Part shown: positions 18,890-31,300 of the stretch, piece by piece
How positions within the stretch are numbered: the first letter of the stretch is position 1
Layout: the number at the start of each line of letters is the position of its first letter
NCBI GenBank assembly: GCA_012845835.1
Contig: JABAKD010000001.1
Coordinates: 575,501 to 639,500, forward strand
Direction of reading: 5' to 3'
From: Undaria pinnatifida
Lineage: Eukaryota; Sar; Phaeophyceae; Laminariales; Alariaceae
DNA: 64,000 bases
The notes under the pieces: model-generated
What the model saw: only the letters and a program-made list of their open reading frames with translations
Databases searched by the model: none
Told to the model about the DNA's origin: nothing
Made by a program: the position numbers and the translations under genes

Positions 18890-21408
18890 CGCGGGGGGTG
18901 GGGGGGGTATTGGGCGTGTGCACTCATTCGCCTAACGTCGTACCAGTGCGACAATAAATACAAGCCAAGTATAAATAAAAAATGCTTGAAAAATGTGCGA
19001 AACTCCGATATGTTAGGGAGGGGATGATCAATGAGCATCCCCGGGTCAACCGATGGCTGTTTTCAATCGTTTGGTCTATCTGCGTGGGGGTACGATTATC
19101 GACGAGTCTTGGGGTTTTCTGATTGCAGTACCAGACGCGTGCTACAGTACGACAGAGGAACGTTGCACTTTTCGGCTGAAATATTTTGTTCATGACGGAG
19201 CTCCTTGACCCAAAAATGCTGGGAACATTTTTCTTGCTGAGTCGTTCTACGGTAGCCCCCCCAGCTTTTTTTTAACGAAAATCGCAAGTTTTGAAACCAG
19301 CGCCCGGCCGTATCTCCGGAAACTTGGTGTCCCGTGCCACCCCGCGACGTCATCGTTGAATATTCCTGTTCGCACACGAGAAAAGGCATACTTGTAAAGT
19401 TTTTTTTTCATAGCATCCTTCCTCGTGTCGAGCAGCATCCATGAAACGTTCGTTGAAAAATATTGCTGGGTTTTGGAGGGGGGCTACTGTAGAATCAGTA
19501 TGTTTTGCGATATATATATTGGTCATACCTAGGCCATGGGCTTGTTCATCGGGTTGTATTTGCATTTTGCCCAGCATCGGTTTTGGTTTGATATATCGAT
19601 TTCAGTTTCATACAGAGCTCCTCAGAGGTTAAGAGCCTCGGGAGGCAAAAAACGGTAGACCTGTATGATAACGTACGAAGCATGTGTCATCGTATGCATG
19701 GCCTCATATCCCGTACCAAGCTTATTATGTTCCTTTCTTTTTATGTCGAGCTCATGTATTTATGGGTAGGACTGGTATTACACATAGTAGAGCTTATTGT
19801 ATAGCCGTTTGCTTGCTGCCCCTCCGGCTTGCGGTAACGTGTGGGATCATAACCTGACGTGAATGTATTTATTTTCGTCGTGGTGCGATGTGTAAAAACT
19901 AGCGACCGGAGCAACAAGCAGCTTGCAAACATGAATGTCGATCCTTAAGTTGGTCGAACTCACAGCTGGTGTGTTGGAAACATTTTTGTTTAGTATATGT
20001 CCAGACACATAGGCAAACACACACATACATACATACAGACCAACGTAAATACAAGTAACTTGTGTACGTGCGTAAGTGTGGTGGTGGAGTAAAATCCTCG
20101 GGACAGCCCATTTCAGTGGTCTTACCTCGATGTTTGGTCTTCTGCTGTACTGCTGAAACTATCATCCCTTGCTATTTCCAAGTAGTTCTGTTGTAAAGCT
20201 GATTTTCTTGATCTTCATTCACCGGAAGGTCTTAAAACTGGATGGTCTTAAACGGACAGAAAATTGCTTAATAAACACCAATGGCATCAAGAAGAGGCAG
20301 CCACGTCGGCCGGGACAAGGTAGCATTCCGTTTCCGGCCCTGTGTTTTTTTTCTTTTGTTTATGACACATATGCGACGGTAGTCCCGCAGCGGGTAGATC
20401 TCTTACATCTCAATGGAGGCGTGAAGGGACCCCGAGGTGGATTGCACGCGTATCCGCGCGCTCGAGGGTCCGCAACGAAAGGTAATCTCGGAGTGCCCCG
20501 GCCGGGGATGCAGACAGGATGGTCTTAAATGGTTACAGTGATAATGAGGTGGTACGATCTAGGGGATAGGACCTGGTATCTACACACAGGCTATAATGTA
20601 CGGTTACTAGGTTGGGGTAAATGCTTTAGATACAGTATGGGAACGGTGGATATATCGACCGCGGGAGTTGTTGCCGCTGTTTATCCCACACTTCCTGCGA
20701 AGAAGAGTTGGCTCGAAGATACTGACGTCATATGCAGCCAAGGAGAACCTAACGTCTCAAGTGTCCCTCGACCCCTAGGTAACACAGAGGCACTTTTTTG
20801 TGGTGGCGGTTTTCTTGAAGGGTGCCGCGGAGGGGGGGGGGAGATGGGAGGTGGTGGGCGGGCTTAGAGGGCGGGGGGAGAAGTGGGGCGGAGGGGAAAT
20901 AAATCGAAACGGACACGAAATAAGAGAACGAAGAAATAAGAAAACGAACCGCGAAGAAAAAAGAAAGCGAACAGCAAACAGAAATAATAATGATAAAGCA
21001 AACGGAGAAATACTAAGAACGTGAATGACGAAAAAATAGATTAAAGGGGGGGGTGGCGTGTCATGTCATCGCGTTCAGAGTAAAAAAGCGAGGTGTGTGC
21101 AGCGATTCACAGCGTTTTCAGAGCCAAAAATTCGGCAGGAGCTTTTTCTAACCCCGAGAGAAATATTTTCTGGGTCTGGGTGCGCAGTGGCGTGAAGTCG
21201 ATGTGCGGACAAGGCTGTGGTTAGTCGCTGTGCTGTAGCGACTTTTGCCGTTCGTCCAGCGGAGATGCAGCCATCTTACCAACATGTTGCCGTTGAATAA
21301 GGAAAGGCGTAGTGGAGTGAGGGCGCTTGCTGGTGTGAGGAGTGGAAGTGTGTGTATGTTCCGGATCAACGCAATGATAGGGGAGGGGGGGGGCATGTTA
21401 ATGGGGGG
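18890..21408. other. Intergenic, no gene recognised
   Basis: Short frames only. A duplicated phrase GGATGGTCTTAAA occurs at about 20241 and 20518. Positions 20880-21020 are A-rich (GAAATAAGAAAACGAACCGC), matching the A-rich stretch at 30500-30960, which suggests another dispersed repeat. Confidence 0.35.
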
Positions 21409-21475
21409 CGTACTTATTCGTTGCTTGCCTCAGTCCCTTGACCATTGACCACGCATTATCCCGTTCGAGACGGAG
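21409..21475 (-). mobile_element. 3'-tail fragment of the C-tract LINE family
   Basis: The + strand reads GTACTTATTCGTTGCTTGCC then GACCACGCATTATCCCGTTC and GAGACGGAGCACC. This is the reverse of the last 70 bp of the LINE at 3551-4826. GGGGGGC sits against the element's 3' end, as expected for insertion into a C tract. Confidence 0.65.
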
Positions 21476-21740
21476 CACCGGGGGTCACTACTGAGACCAC
21501 TTACTTCCGCGCAGCGCGACCTTTTGCAAACTTTTGAATATTTCATGCTGTTTTAGTTCGGCGGCATGAACAGGCAATGGAATAGTAAGCTCCTCTCGTG
21601 GTCCAAAAAAGTAACACCGAACGTATTTGCGCCGTGAGGTACAGAGTCAGTCATGCGAGTGTTGCTCATATCCGGTGGTGAACAGGGAGCAGGAGGGTAC
21701 CCCCCCTATTGCATCCTTGGTGTATGCGTGATTTAGTTAT

Positions 21741-21796
21741 GTAGCCAACGCGTCATGTAGTCAACGCGTCATGTAGTCAACGCGTCATGTAGTCAA
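21741..21796 (+). repeat. 16-bp tandem repeat (GTAGTCAACGCGTCAT), 3.5 copies
   Basis: Units start at 21741, 21757, 21773 and 21789, differing by one base in the first. Non-coding. Confidence 0.85.
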
Positions 21797-23800
21797 CAGC
21801 AAGAGCGTAACGCAACTTCATGAAAATACGACATTTTATGTATTAGTCCTCGGATGAACACCAACAACAGAATACAACCCACGCGAAGTGGAGAAGGACG
21901 AGAAGGAAGAGGACGAGGAGGAGAGAACGTCCGTCTGTTTTGGCTGATGAAATCAACGGTACGAGCTAACGTTATTCCTCCTTTGATGTGCGCAGCGTCG
22001 GCAAATAGCAAAGAAAAAAAAAACGCCTTTGTCTCTCTAGAAAAAAGATATCAACAGCTCTAACTTTGGTATGTACAGTCGCATACCAGGCTAACCTAAA
22101 TATTTTAGCCAACACGACGGTAGCTACAGCAACAACAAAACACGACTTCAGGCACTCTAGACCTGGACTTGAGTTCGCAAAAAAAAAACGAGTGTCTTAC
22201 CGCCGAGGCAAGCCTTCCATGCAAGCCAAAGTTTTGCACGCGGGCACGTGTAGTCCCTGCATTCCATCAATCTGCAGGTCGAACTATTAACAGTACTGCT
22301 ACAGGAGCTGAAGCAGTAGAATACACCCCGCGCAAATTCGGGCGTGCCTAGGTCCGACTCACCTACGCTTGAGTACTGCCCTCCCCTCCAATCCGTTCCA
22401 ACAGAACAACTTTTGGCCAAAAGAGACGCGGCCGGCTGTCGAGCAGACCCCAACAATATATAAGGAGATCAACCCCGTCCCCCCCCCCTCCCCCCCGTTG
22501 CTCCGAAAACTAACCGTAGCCTCGTTTCGACGCGTGCTAAGATTAGAGGTAACATTTTTCGGGTAAAATATTTTCTGAAAGAAGGGTTTCATTATATAAC
22601 CGGAATCGTCCGAAACGTTATATTGTTGTTTTGCAAAAGTGTGTGTGTGTTTTTTTTTCTTCATACCTTGTGGACCATGGATGTGTTCAACAGGTCGCAC
22701 TTTCGGTGTGTACCCAATAATCAGTTTTTGCACAGAAAAAAAGAAAAAGTGCACGCCCACCGTAGAAATTGTCTTACCCAGTATTCCGGGTGCGTCTACC
22801 TCCGACTCATATGTACCATAGCGGATTCAACAACCCCCCCCCTCTCCCCCGCTCCGGCTTCCTCAAATCAAACGAAGTCAACAATGGCCTCGTCATTTTC
22901 CTAGCGCCACCCCACTGGACCTCCCGACACGAAGTAGTTGTCAGGTATAGCTGATGACTTTCACTAGGGCGCGTGTCACCACGCCAAAAACAGTTTTACC
23001 TGTCCGCAAAACATTATCCACGTGCGTGTGCTCTAAACTACAAGCAAATCTTCCTGACAAAAAGAAAGGAGGGTGCGCTTCGAAAGGGGTTGCGGAGTCT
23101 CCAAATTGTTTTTCAGCTTACTTTGGGCCCGGCTCAAAGTAGGATTGCGAGGCAGCCACAGTAGCGTCTGCCCTACTGAAAAAATCATCATATATAAAAC
23201 ATGCATAAAATACGGTATTCTTGACTTACGAGCAAAACTCGAGGAAAGAACAAGATTCGAGCAAAACAAAAAATACACATTTTTTCCCAGACTCCCTTTT
23301 CCTTAATTAAGCATAGTGCTTCTTTCGTGCTGCTGCGTATTCCCTCCACCAACCGGAACTCTAGTACCGCATGCTTGAGGTCGCTACATAACACCCGTCC
23401 CCGCCCCTCACATGCCTGCCTGCGCTCTGTCCATACTTGAGGCGAACTGGAAAATCGACTAAGCCATACCGGTATGCACAAACGCACGCACGTACGCAGG
23501 CACGCCGTTGATGCTTTTTAGGCGACCGCAGTAGAGTCTCCTGTTTTGAAGTGAATTAATGACAGTCAAAACACCACAGAAATTCAACCGAGGTATTGAA
23601 ACAAACCTACGAGTATATACATCGCTTTGTTCATTCGTTTACCGTATACGATACCTTTTTGTCTCTTGCGCTTGCAAATAACCACAACAACAACAACAAC
23701 ACAACACTGCTGTCCCTTCGTGCATAAAAGAGGGAGCATCGATCGCGCGACAGGCTGCTATTCCGCTAGGCCACACATCGGACAAAACAAAACGTACAAT
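21797..23800. other. Intergenic, no gene recognised
   Basis: No frame here shows protein-family features. A G/A-rich stretch lies at 21890-21930 and C runs at 22480-22495 and 22830-22850. No repeats could be assigned with confidence. Confidence 0.35.
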
Positions 23801-23804
23801 AACA

Positions 23805-24045
23805 ATGCCGCACCACAAGGCACCAACCACGCTCCGCCAATGACGGTTTCTCGCTCGTCCTCCCCTCTGGGAAGTACAATGCATGTGTCCCATGCCATCC
23901 CCGTCCCATCTAAATCCCATCCACATCCATATCCCATCCTATAATCCCAACGCCGCACCAAACCGCACCACACACCGTAAACGGCCTCTCCTTCGCTCGT
24001 CCTTCTCTCTGGGAAGTGCACTGCATGTGTCCTATTCCATCCCAT
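23805..24045 (+). repeat. Direct duplication of about 143 bp
   Basis: The block GCACCA...TCGCTCGTCC..CTCTGGGAAGT.CA.TGCATGTGTCC at about 23810-23900 recurs at 23953-24045 with mismatches. It is followed by CATCCCATC-type simple repeats to about 24180. Confidence 0.65.
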
Positions 24046-24455
24046 CTCATCCCTTCCCACTAGAAAATCATCCCATGATCACCATTGCATCCTAATTCCA
24101 TCTCATCAATCCCATCATCCCATCCCAGTCCGTTCCGTCATATCATCACATCCCATGCCGTTCCATCTCCTACCCCCTACCAGCCTCCCCCGTCTCTTCT
24201 TTAAAAACAGAATGATCGAAAAAAACAACGAAGGGGGCGGAGCCCAGTCTGAACCATAACATATTCTTGGCAAAAAAAGGGGGGGAGGGGGACCCCCTCC
24301 TCTGCCCCACCACCCATGCATTCTTGCGAAATGGAGGGAGGGGACGCGGACTCATGATATAGGGCTTCGTTTCGGTATGTAGGCGATTCGGTGAACCTTG
24401 TTTTACCAGTAGTTAATCGACTATTATAAATAAACACTAATGCTCTTGATACCAC

Positions 24456-24500
24456 CCACGGATGCCGCATGTACTTGCTCACGAGAAGCCGGACCTTCCC
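24456..24500 (-). pseudogene. Distal partial copy of the last ALDH exon
   Basis: The + strand GGATGCCGCATGTACTTGCTCACGAGAAGC resembles GCTGATATACTTGCTGACAAGGAGC inside the last ALDH exon and the copy at 24666-24745. It is short and diverged. Confidence 0.4.
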
Positions 24501-24665
24501 ACCCATATTTTAGTCGCAAAAGAAAAGATGGGAAGGGAGGGACTCAACCCCAACCATCTCTTTTCCCCAAATCGGGGAGGGAGGGAGGGAGGGAGGGAGG
24601 GAGGGATCCAACTTCCTCACCCACATTTTCTTCGACAAAATAAAGAAGGAAGGTCACCCGCGGGT

Positions 24666-24745
24666 CATCAGAGCAACCTTACGCTAACGTTGACGCGGAT
24701 GCTAATGTACTTGCTCGTGAGAAGCGCGAGACTCACCACCGCCGC
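24666..24745 (-). pseudogene. Partial copy of the last ALDH exon
   Basis: TCATCAGAGCAACCTTACGC and the following GTTGACGCGGATGCTAATGTACTTGCTCGTGAGAAGCG match the stop-proximal part of the exon at 24918-25070, including the stop codon position, about 244 bp away. The G/C-rich flanks are also repeated, so exon end plus 3' flank were duplicated. Confidence 0.7.
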
Positions 24746-24917
24746 CTCCGCCGCCACCACCGCCACCACCACCACCGCCGACCCATTCACAAAACCATTA
24801 TCTCTTCACGAGGGGGAGGGGGGAGTGGGGGGAGAGAGACCCTCCAACCCTCCTTCCCTCCACCCACATCACCTCCTCAGAAAGGAAGGAGGCGTGGAGG
24901 AAGACACCAGTGGGTCA

Positions 24918-25070
24918 TCAGAGCAATTCCACGCTAACGCTGACGCTGATATACTTGCTGACAAGGAGCGCGAGGCCCGCCACCGCAGCTCCGATTACGC
25001 CCCAGCCCCCCAGCTTCACCCACGCAGGAAACTCGCCGAGCAGGAGCATCTTCAGGCTCGGCGCCACTCC
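24918..25070 (-). CDS. ALDH3: ALDH exon: C-terminal membrane anchor and stop
   Basis: Acceptor CACCCCCAG on the - strand, phase 0. The product reads [19 protein letters not shown], then [20 protein letters not shown], then [11 protein letters not shown] and TGA. The hydrophobic helix is bordered by Lys. A C-terminal anchor is what distinguishes fatty ALDH (ALDH3A2 type) from the soluble class 3 enzyme. Confidence 0.82.
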   Translation of the reverse strand, partial: GVAPSLKMLLLGEFPAWVKLGGWGVIGAAVAGLALLVSKYISVSVSVELL

Positions 25071-28000
25071 CTGGGGGTGTTCATGTGCATATGTACATAA
25101 GAGGGGATCTGTAAGCTTGTTGAAGCTGTGATGGCGGTGGTGGTGGTGGTGGCTGCGGTTGTGGTGGCTGTTGTGGCGGCGATTGTGGTTGTGCTGTGTC
25201 GTGTTTGTGCTTAGGTTTGTGTTTGTGGTGGCGGTTGTTGCGGTGGCGGCGGTAGCGGCGGTGGTGGTGGTGGTGGTGGTGGGGTGGACGGATATCATAA
25301 AGAGACACGTCAAGTGATACGTCCAAAAGACTTCATCATTCCGGTGGCGGCGGCGGGGGGGGGGGGGGGGTAGACGGTTTGACATCTCGGGTAGACCACG
25401 ATCAAGACCATCCACAGTTGATCCTGTGTCTGCCGCCATGATACCTCGTGAGATCGGCCTAAATATTGTTAAACCCAGCTCGAGAAACACGCGTTAGATA
25501 ATGCCGACCGTACGGCTCCCACCCGATACCTCGAGAAGGTAGACCACACCGACACAGATCTTCCACGGGGATCGGCGACCTGCCCGACGTGTGCACATCA
25601 TAGGCTTGGCAATTGATTCGTTATCATACCCCGTTTTAGCTTAGTTCCTCAGCACAGTCACGGTAGGGTGCTTGCGAGATGCCAAAATCGGGTGGGTAGG
25701 AAAATGCTACAAGATAGCCGCCGGCAACAGACACAGACCGCCCTCCGGACGTCGACGCCATGTCTGACAGGATAGGGCCCTGATAACAGACACAGGAAAC
25801 CCTCCTGCAGGTCTCTCTACTTGGCAGGTTCCACGTTGGTCACTCACCTGCATGAGAGAAAAATTGTATTAATCCCACCAGCCACGGATAGAACTTAGCG
25901 CTGAGCGCGCTGCAAATTCTACGAAGATGGCATCACACCCCTTTCCCCCCCACACGCGCATGACTTCAAACGCACGTGAAACCCTATTTATACCGTATCC
26001 GCATCTTAGATCCTACTCCTAGCTAGGCTCCCACGGCAATACCATAACAAGGAGCACATATTGTTTTCGTTTAGTTTGTTCTTGAAAATTTGGTCGACCA
26101 CAATGAAGCCCATACCTGGTGCTCGCATATACCTGGTATCAAAATATTTGCCCGACTTTCCTACTTTATCCTAGACAATATCTCAGGAGTCTCGTAGAGG
26201 TTACTCTGTGTGTGTTTGGCGACCGGCGGGTGTGTCAGTACAGCTAGAAAGGCGACGTCAACATTTAGCACAGCCCACATTCGCTCGTGGGCAAAAAAAA
26301 AAAAGAAGCAAAGTATTTATTTGAGGAAAATATCAGCTCAGTGAAAACCGACGAATTTAAATACCTATCAGGTACCATGGTATACGATACTAGGGGGGGC
26401 TTACCGAGGGACCAAAACCGACGAATTAAAGGACCTCTACGATACTTGGGGATCACACCGACGGATGAACGTTTAGATCGCAAGGGGAAGCGATGACCAC
26501 TCTCGAGACCTCAAAGCGTCTCACGTGCATATCCCTGTGAGTAAAGCAGAGTACGCACGAGCGGGCCGACACCTCCCCTTGGCGATTGATAGGCCTGCAG
26601 TAGAAGCCAGTCTACTGCCGAGGCGAAGAAAGGCCAGCGTGCGTGTGCGATTGGTGGCCGGCGGGTGGGCCAGCACACCTCAAAAGGCGCGGTAAAATTT
26701 CGCAGAGCCCGCGTTCGCTCGCTGGCTTATCCCGACGGTATATAGGGATGTTCAAGTTTAGTGGCCATTTTTTTTTTCCTGGCCGATCTGACCGGTTGAG
26801 CTCCTCCAGTATAGAACTTTAGCTTAGCACGATAACTTTACGAGCATGATTGCTCTTAGTGCTGAGCGCATCAAACGTTCGGTCTAGCTGCGCCAACGAA
26901 TGTATTCGAAGTCAGGCTTCGGGTGAGTACCGAGCTCCTCATATTGTGGGAAAAACAAACAAACACAATCACCTTGAATGGAGGGTATTTGGCGAGGGGG
27001 TCGAAGTTGGCGGGCTGGGTGCCGACGACCTTGCGGTGAGAGAACGTCTCGAACCCGGGCCGACCCCTCGTCGTGCCCATCCCGCTCTCCCCCTTGCCGG
27101 CCAGGCCTCCTTCGTTGTTGGTGCTTTCGATGGGCGATTGATTGACGAAAGGTTTCGAAGCGCAGCAGTTAAGGACGAGAACACAAGGGCGGGGCGTGTT
27201 ATTGGAGCACACCTTGTGACCGCGAACTAGACTAGTAACGAGCAGAGCTTTTCCACGGGTCCGTTCACTTCTCGCGGGTCCGGATCGTGTCAGAGTGACC
27301 CCCCGCCGGACCTGTGGTATTTGCAAACCTCCTAACGTAGTGACCAGACCCGACCCGCGAGACCACCTCCCGACCCGAGCCGACTCAACTCGCGAGTTTT
27401 AGCAGGGTGACTCGGCCCGACCCGTGATAGTTGAAATCCTCCTGGTCCGACCCGACTCGACCCGACCCGCGATTATTAATGCCGCCTGACCTGGCCCGCG
27501 GGCCGGACCATGACCCACGAACAGGTCTGGTACTAAGCCTGTCCTGAAACATCTACCTAGCAAAATATTACAATATGTTGGAATGAATATCAAATATATC
27601 CGATGCGTGATGGTGCGTTTTTACACGGTTAATCGGATAGATTTTCATCGGATCGGAATCGGAATCGGAACTGGAATTGGGAATTCGGGGAAATGATTTT
27701 TACCGATGTTTTGGCCAGCGTCATATCTGTTGGTATCGCAATAACAAACAATTCGATTTCGCACGGAATAATGAAGAGAAATGAAGGCCAAGTGACCAGA
27801 AACTCGTTGCGCTCCCTCGATCTACCGGCGGCATATACATCCGATATATCGGTCTAGCAGATATATCGGATATCGGCTGGTCCCAAAAGCAAAATATCTC
27901 TCACGTTCGCGGCATGTATATCGGTTTCGTAGATATATCGTATATCAGCTGTGCTCCGAAAAGCAAAATATCCCTCAAGTTCGCAGAGAGATATGAGATA

Positions 28001-28316
28001 TCAGTTTTTCTAACATACGAGATAATTAATCATTGGTAGTCATGGGCTCTACGTACGTATGGCACGTATCTTATTATGATATGACCAGAAGCAACGAGGA
28101 GAAGGCGCACCCAAGCTCCTCGCGTGCATCTAGCATAGGTACATGAGCCTTCTCGTATAGCAAAGGTGGTACGGCAGAGGTCCACCCACATTTTTCGGCA
28201 GGATGCTGGCTCCTTACTCCACCCCCCTAAATGTGATTTTTTAGAAATAATAATGGAAACGTGCAGCCAGAATGACCAAAACTCATCCAATGCCTGGGTA
28301 TAAAACTAATAATGAT

Positions 28317-28365
<49 letters not shown>

Positions 28366-31300
28366 GCAACAACAACAACAAAAACAACAATAATAATAAT
28401 ACAGAAACAAAACAAAGTTGCATTTCGACGAAATTGAGCTAAGACATCATTTTTCCTTGAGAAACTGGACCCATATTTTTTGTTGAGGAGCCCTATACTT
28501 CACCCCCCAGAATGTGATTCTTGATACAAAAAAAGATGAAAATGTGCAACCAAAATGACCAAAACCCATCCATATGGCCTACGGGTAGGTATAAAAAACG
28601 AATAATACTGCCCCCCCCCCGAAAACAAATGGATTCCGACGAAATAGAGTTAAAAAAGCCTCGTCCTTGAGAAACTGTACCCCCATTTTTCGGGAGGGCT
28701 ACTCACTTTGAGGAGTTCTATGCTCTTCAACCCCCCAAATCTGTTTTTTGATTAAAATGAACATGAAGACGTGCAACCAGAATGACCAAAACCCATCAAG
28801 ATATGGCTTTAAGAATAAAAACGATTAATAATACCGAAAAACACAAAAAAGGATTTCACATTCTGACGAAATTGAATTTAAACCCTTTCAGAACCGCACC
28901 CGTGTTTTCGGGCGACAAACTATGTCTTGCAGTTAAAAGAGAGGGTCGTAACCCCCTTGGAGCCCCAAACCCCTCCCTACGCTAAATCCAAGTACTTTTC
29001 CCCCCAAGACGGGTTTCCAGTTGTAAGAAGGCGCTAACCCCCTTCAGTACTGCAGTGTACAGAAACCTATACCTGACTCAATTTTCAAGTGATTCGTCCC
29101 GAAATTCGGACTGCAGTCCGAACGAGGCGAAGGAGCCCCGTCATTGAGACACTACTTTTCGCAAAATAGGAAAATGATCTGTCCGTTTTGCGATGCGAAA
29201 GACCCAAGACTGCGTTAAGGGGGGTGTGGTGTACTCAGTTTGTGCATGGCCGTAGTCGTGCGTGCGTGCGACAATAGACCCTCGCGTCCCTACTATGCCG
29301 GAACGGAACACGTCGGGTTTTCACCAACCAGAGAGACAGGGGTAACTCTTCGGGCATTTTTTGCGCAGTGGTTCTCAGGGTTACTCGCACGAGTGACCCC
29401 CCCTCCCTTGTTCCCTTGGCGAACTTGAAAACTTTCGCTCTCGCTCTTTTACGATCATGCGCGATATTACTCCGCATAGGGAATGGTAAGCTACCCTGCG
29501 CCCCCCCCCCAAAAAAAGAAAAACGCCTATTAATACATGTAAAATCATTTAGTCCGTGAGGTACAGAGTCACCCATCATGCGAGTGGCTCAAGTCCGGTA
29601 GCGAAAATGGGGGTATTAACACCATCATAACATCATCTTAACATCATCATAATAACATCCTCCCTACCCTATAACGTATTCTTGGTCGAAGAAAATATTT
29701 CGAAAAACTAGAATTATGCCAAACAAAATGACCAATTTCTGACCATTCCTGACCATTTTGGGTTAATTAAGGAGCTCGGTCATTTCAGAAACCATGTCAG
29801 ACGAAAATAAGTCTCACTCACATGTGGAAGATGCAGTCGTTGACGCAAGCGCCTCCGGAAGGCACTTCCCCGAGCCACTTCTCGCGGACAGCCGAGTCCC
29901 TCTGGAACACGTAGGCCGCCAGCGGGATCGGTTTGCCGACACAGTACGCGATCGCCTCGTCCACGGATTTGACGCTGATCACAGGCAGAACGGGGCCAAA
30001 TATCTCCTCCTGGCGTGTGCGCGTGTGTTGCGTTGGGTTGGGTTGGGTTGGATTGGGTTGGGTTGGGTTGGGTTGGGTTGGGTTGGGTTGGTGTGGTGTT
30101 GTGTTGTGTTGTGTTGTGTTGTGTTGTGTTGTGTTGTGTTGTGTTGTGTTGTGTTGTGTTGTGTTGTGTTGTGTTGTGTTGGATTGGGTTAGTGAGGACT
30201 GTTTGCCGTCACAGAACGCGATGGCCTCGTGGACGGAATTGACACTGCTGTATCACCGGCAGGATGGGGCCCAATATCTCCTCCTGATGCGCGCGTGTAC
30301 ACAAACATTTCATCGTTTCGTATACCATGGTACGGTGCAAGACTTAGATATGAACGTCGACAAACCACGTTCCAGATACGTTTTTAGAAATGCCGACTGA
30401 CCTTCATGAGGACACTCTCCGGGGAAGGGTCCGTGATGACGGTGAACTCCATGTAACGCTCCGCCTCCACCGTCTTTCCCCCGATCACCACCTGCAAGGA
30501 AATCATGAAAAAAAAAAAAAAGCGAACCGGGAAGAAAAAAGAAAGCAAAACGGCCAAGATGCAAGGGGACGACCAAGAAATAAGAAAACGAACCGCGAAG
30601 AAAACGAACCGCGAAGAGCGAACGGAAATAAAAAACAATAAAACAAACCGAGAAATAAAAATAACGTGAACGACGATAAAACAGAATAAAGCGATATGCG
30701 AAGAAATAGTAAAACGCACCGATAGCGCAAAGGAGAAAAGAGGTCCACCGAAAAACTCGAACGTGAACTGTGGAAAAACCAAGAACGCAAATGGCCAAGA
30801 TTGTAAAAAAACAAAGCCCCAAATATACACAAGAACAGCGAGCCGCCAATAACGAAGAAACAATAACCGCGACGAAACCAAAGACGAAATAAGAACGCGA
30901 ACAGGAATAAGAAAGCGAACCGCGAGAAAGAAACAACGCGACTCGCAAGGAGAAACAAAAACGCGATACTCAGCATCCGAAGACCCACACGCGCGGAGAG
31001 CCTTCTTTGTCGAAAACAGTGAACACACCACGTACGAGTGTCATGGAGATACGACGCGGTTGTTTTATATTGCCCACCTGTCCTCCGTGGTCTTTCATCA
31101 ATCCTTGCAGCCTACGGAAGTGACGCTCGTTCACGATCCTTCCTTTGTCCGGATTTTCCTGGCCAGAAAATAAAGGATTAACGGCAAACCATGTAAGCAC
31201 ATTTAAAGCAAAAAAAAAAAAAAAAATTGCAAAATTTACTTCAGCACCAAGTAGAATATTTAGCACAAGGGGTTTGACCCCTCGCGCATACCCTCGCGCA

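Noticed and set aside
24918-25490. 190-codon - strand frame as a single His-rich protein
   Set aside because: The His/Thr part is a GTG microsatellite; only the last 50 codons are real, as the final ALDH exon after a splice acceptor.
29794-30192. Open frame of 132 codons on the + strand
   Set aside because: It is the antisense of the ALDH FGPV exon followed by a poly-Cys/Val/Leu frame from the GT satellite.
30310-31031. 200-codon Phe/Leu/Ser-rich frames on the - strand resembling membrane proteins
   Set aside because: They come from an A-rich degenerate repeat and overlap genuine ALDH exons in another frame.
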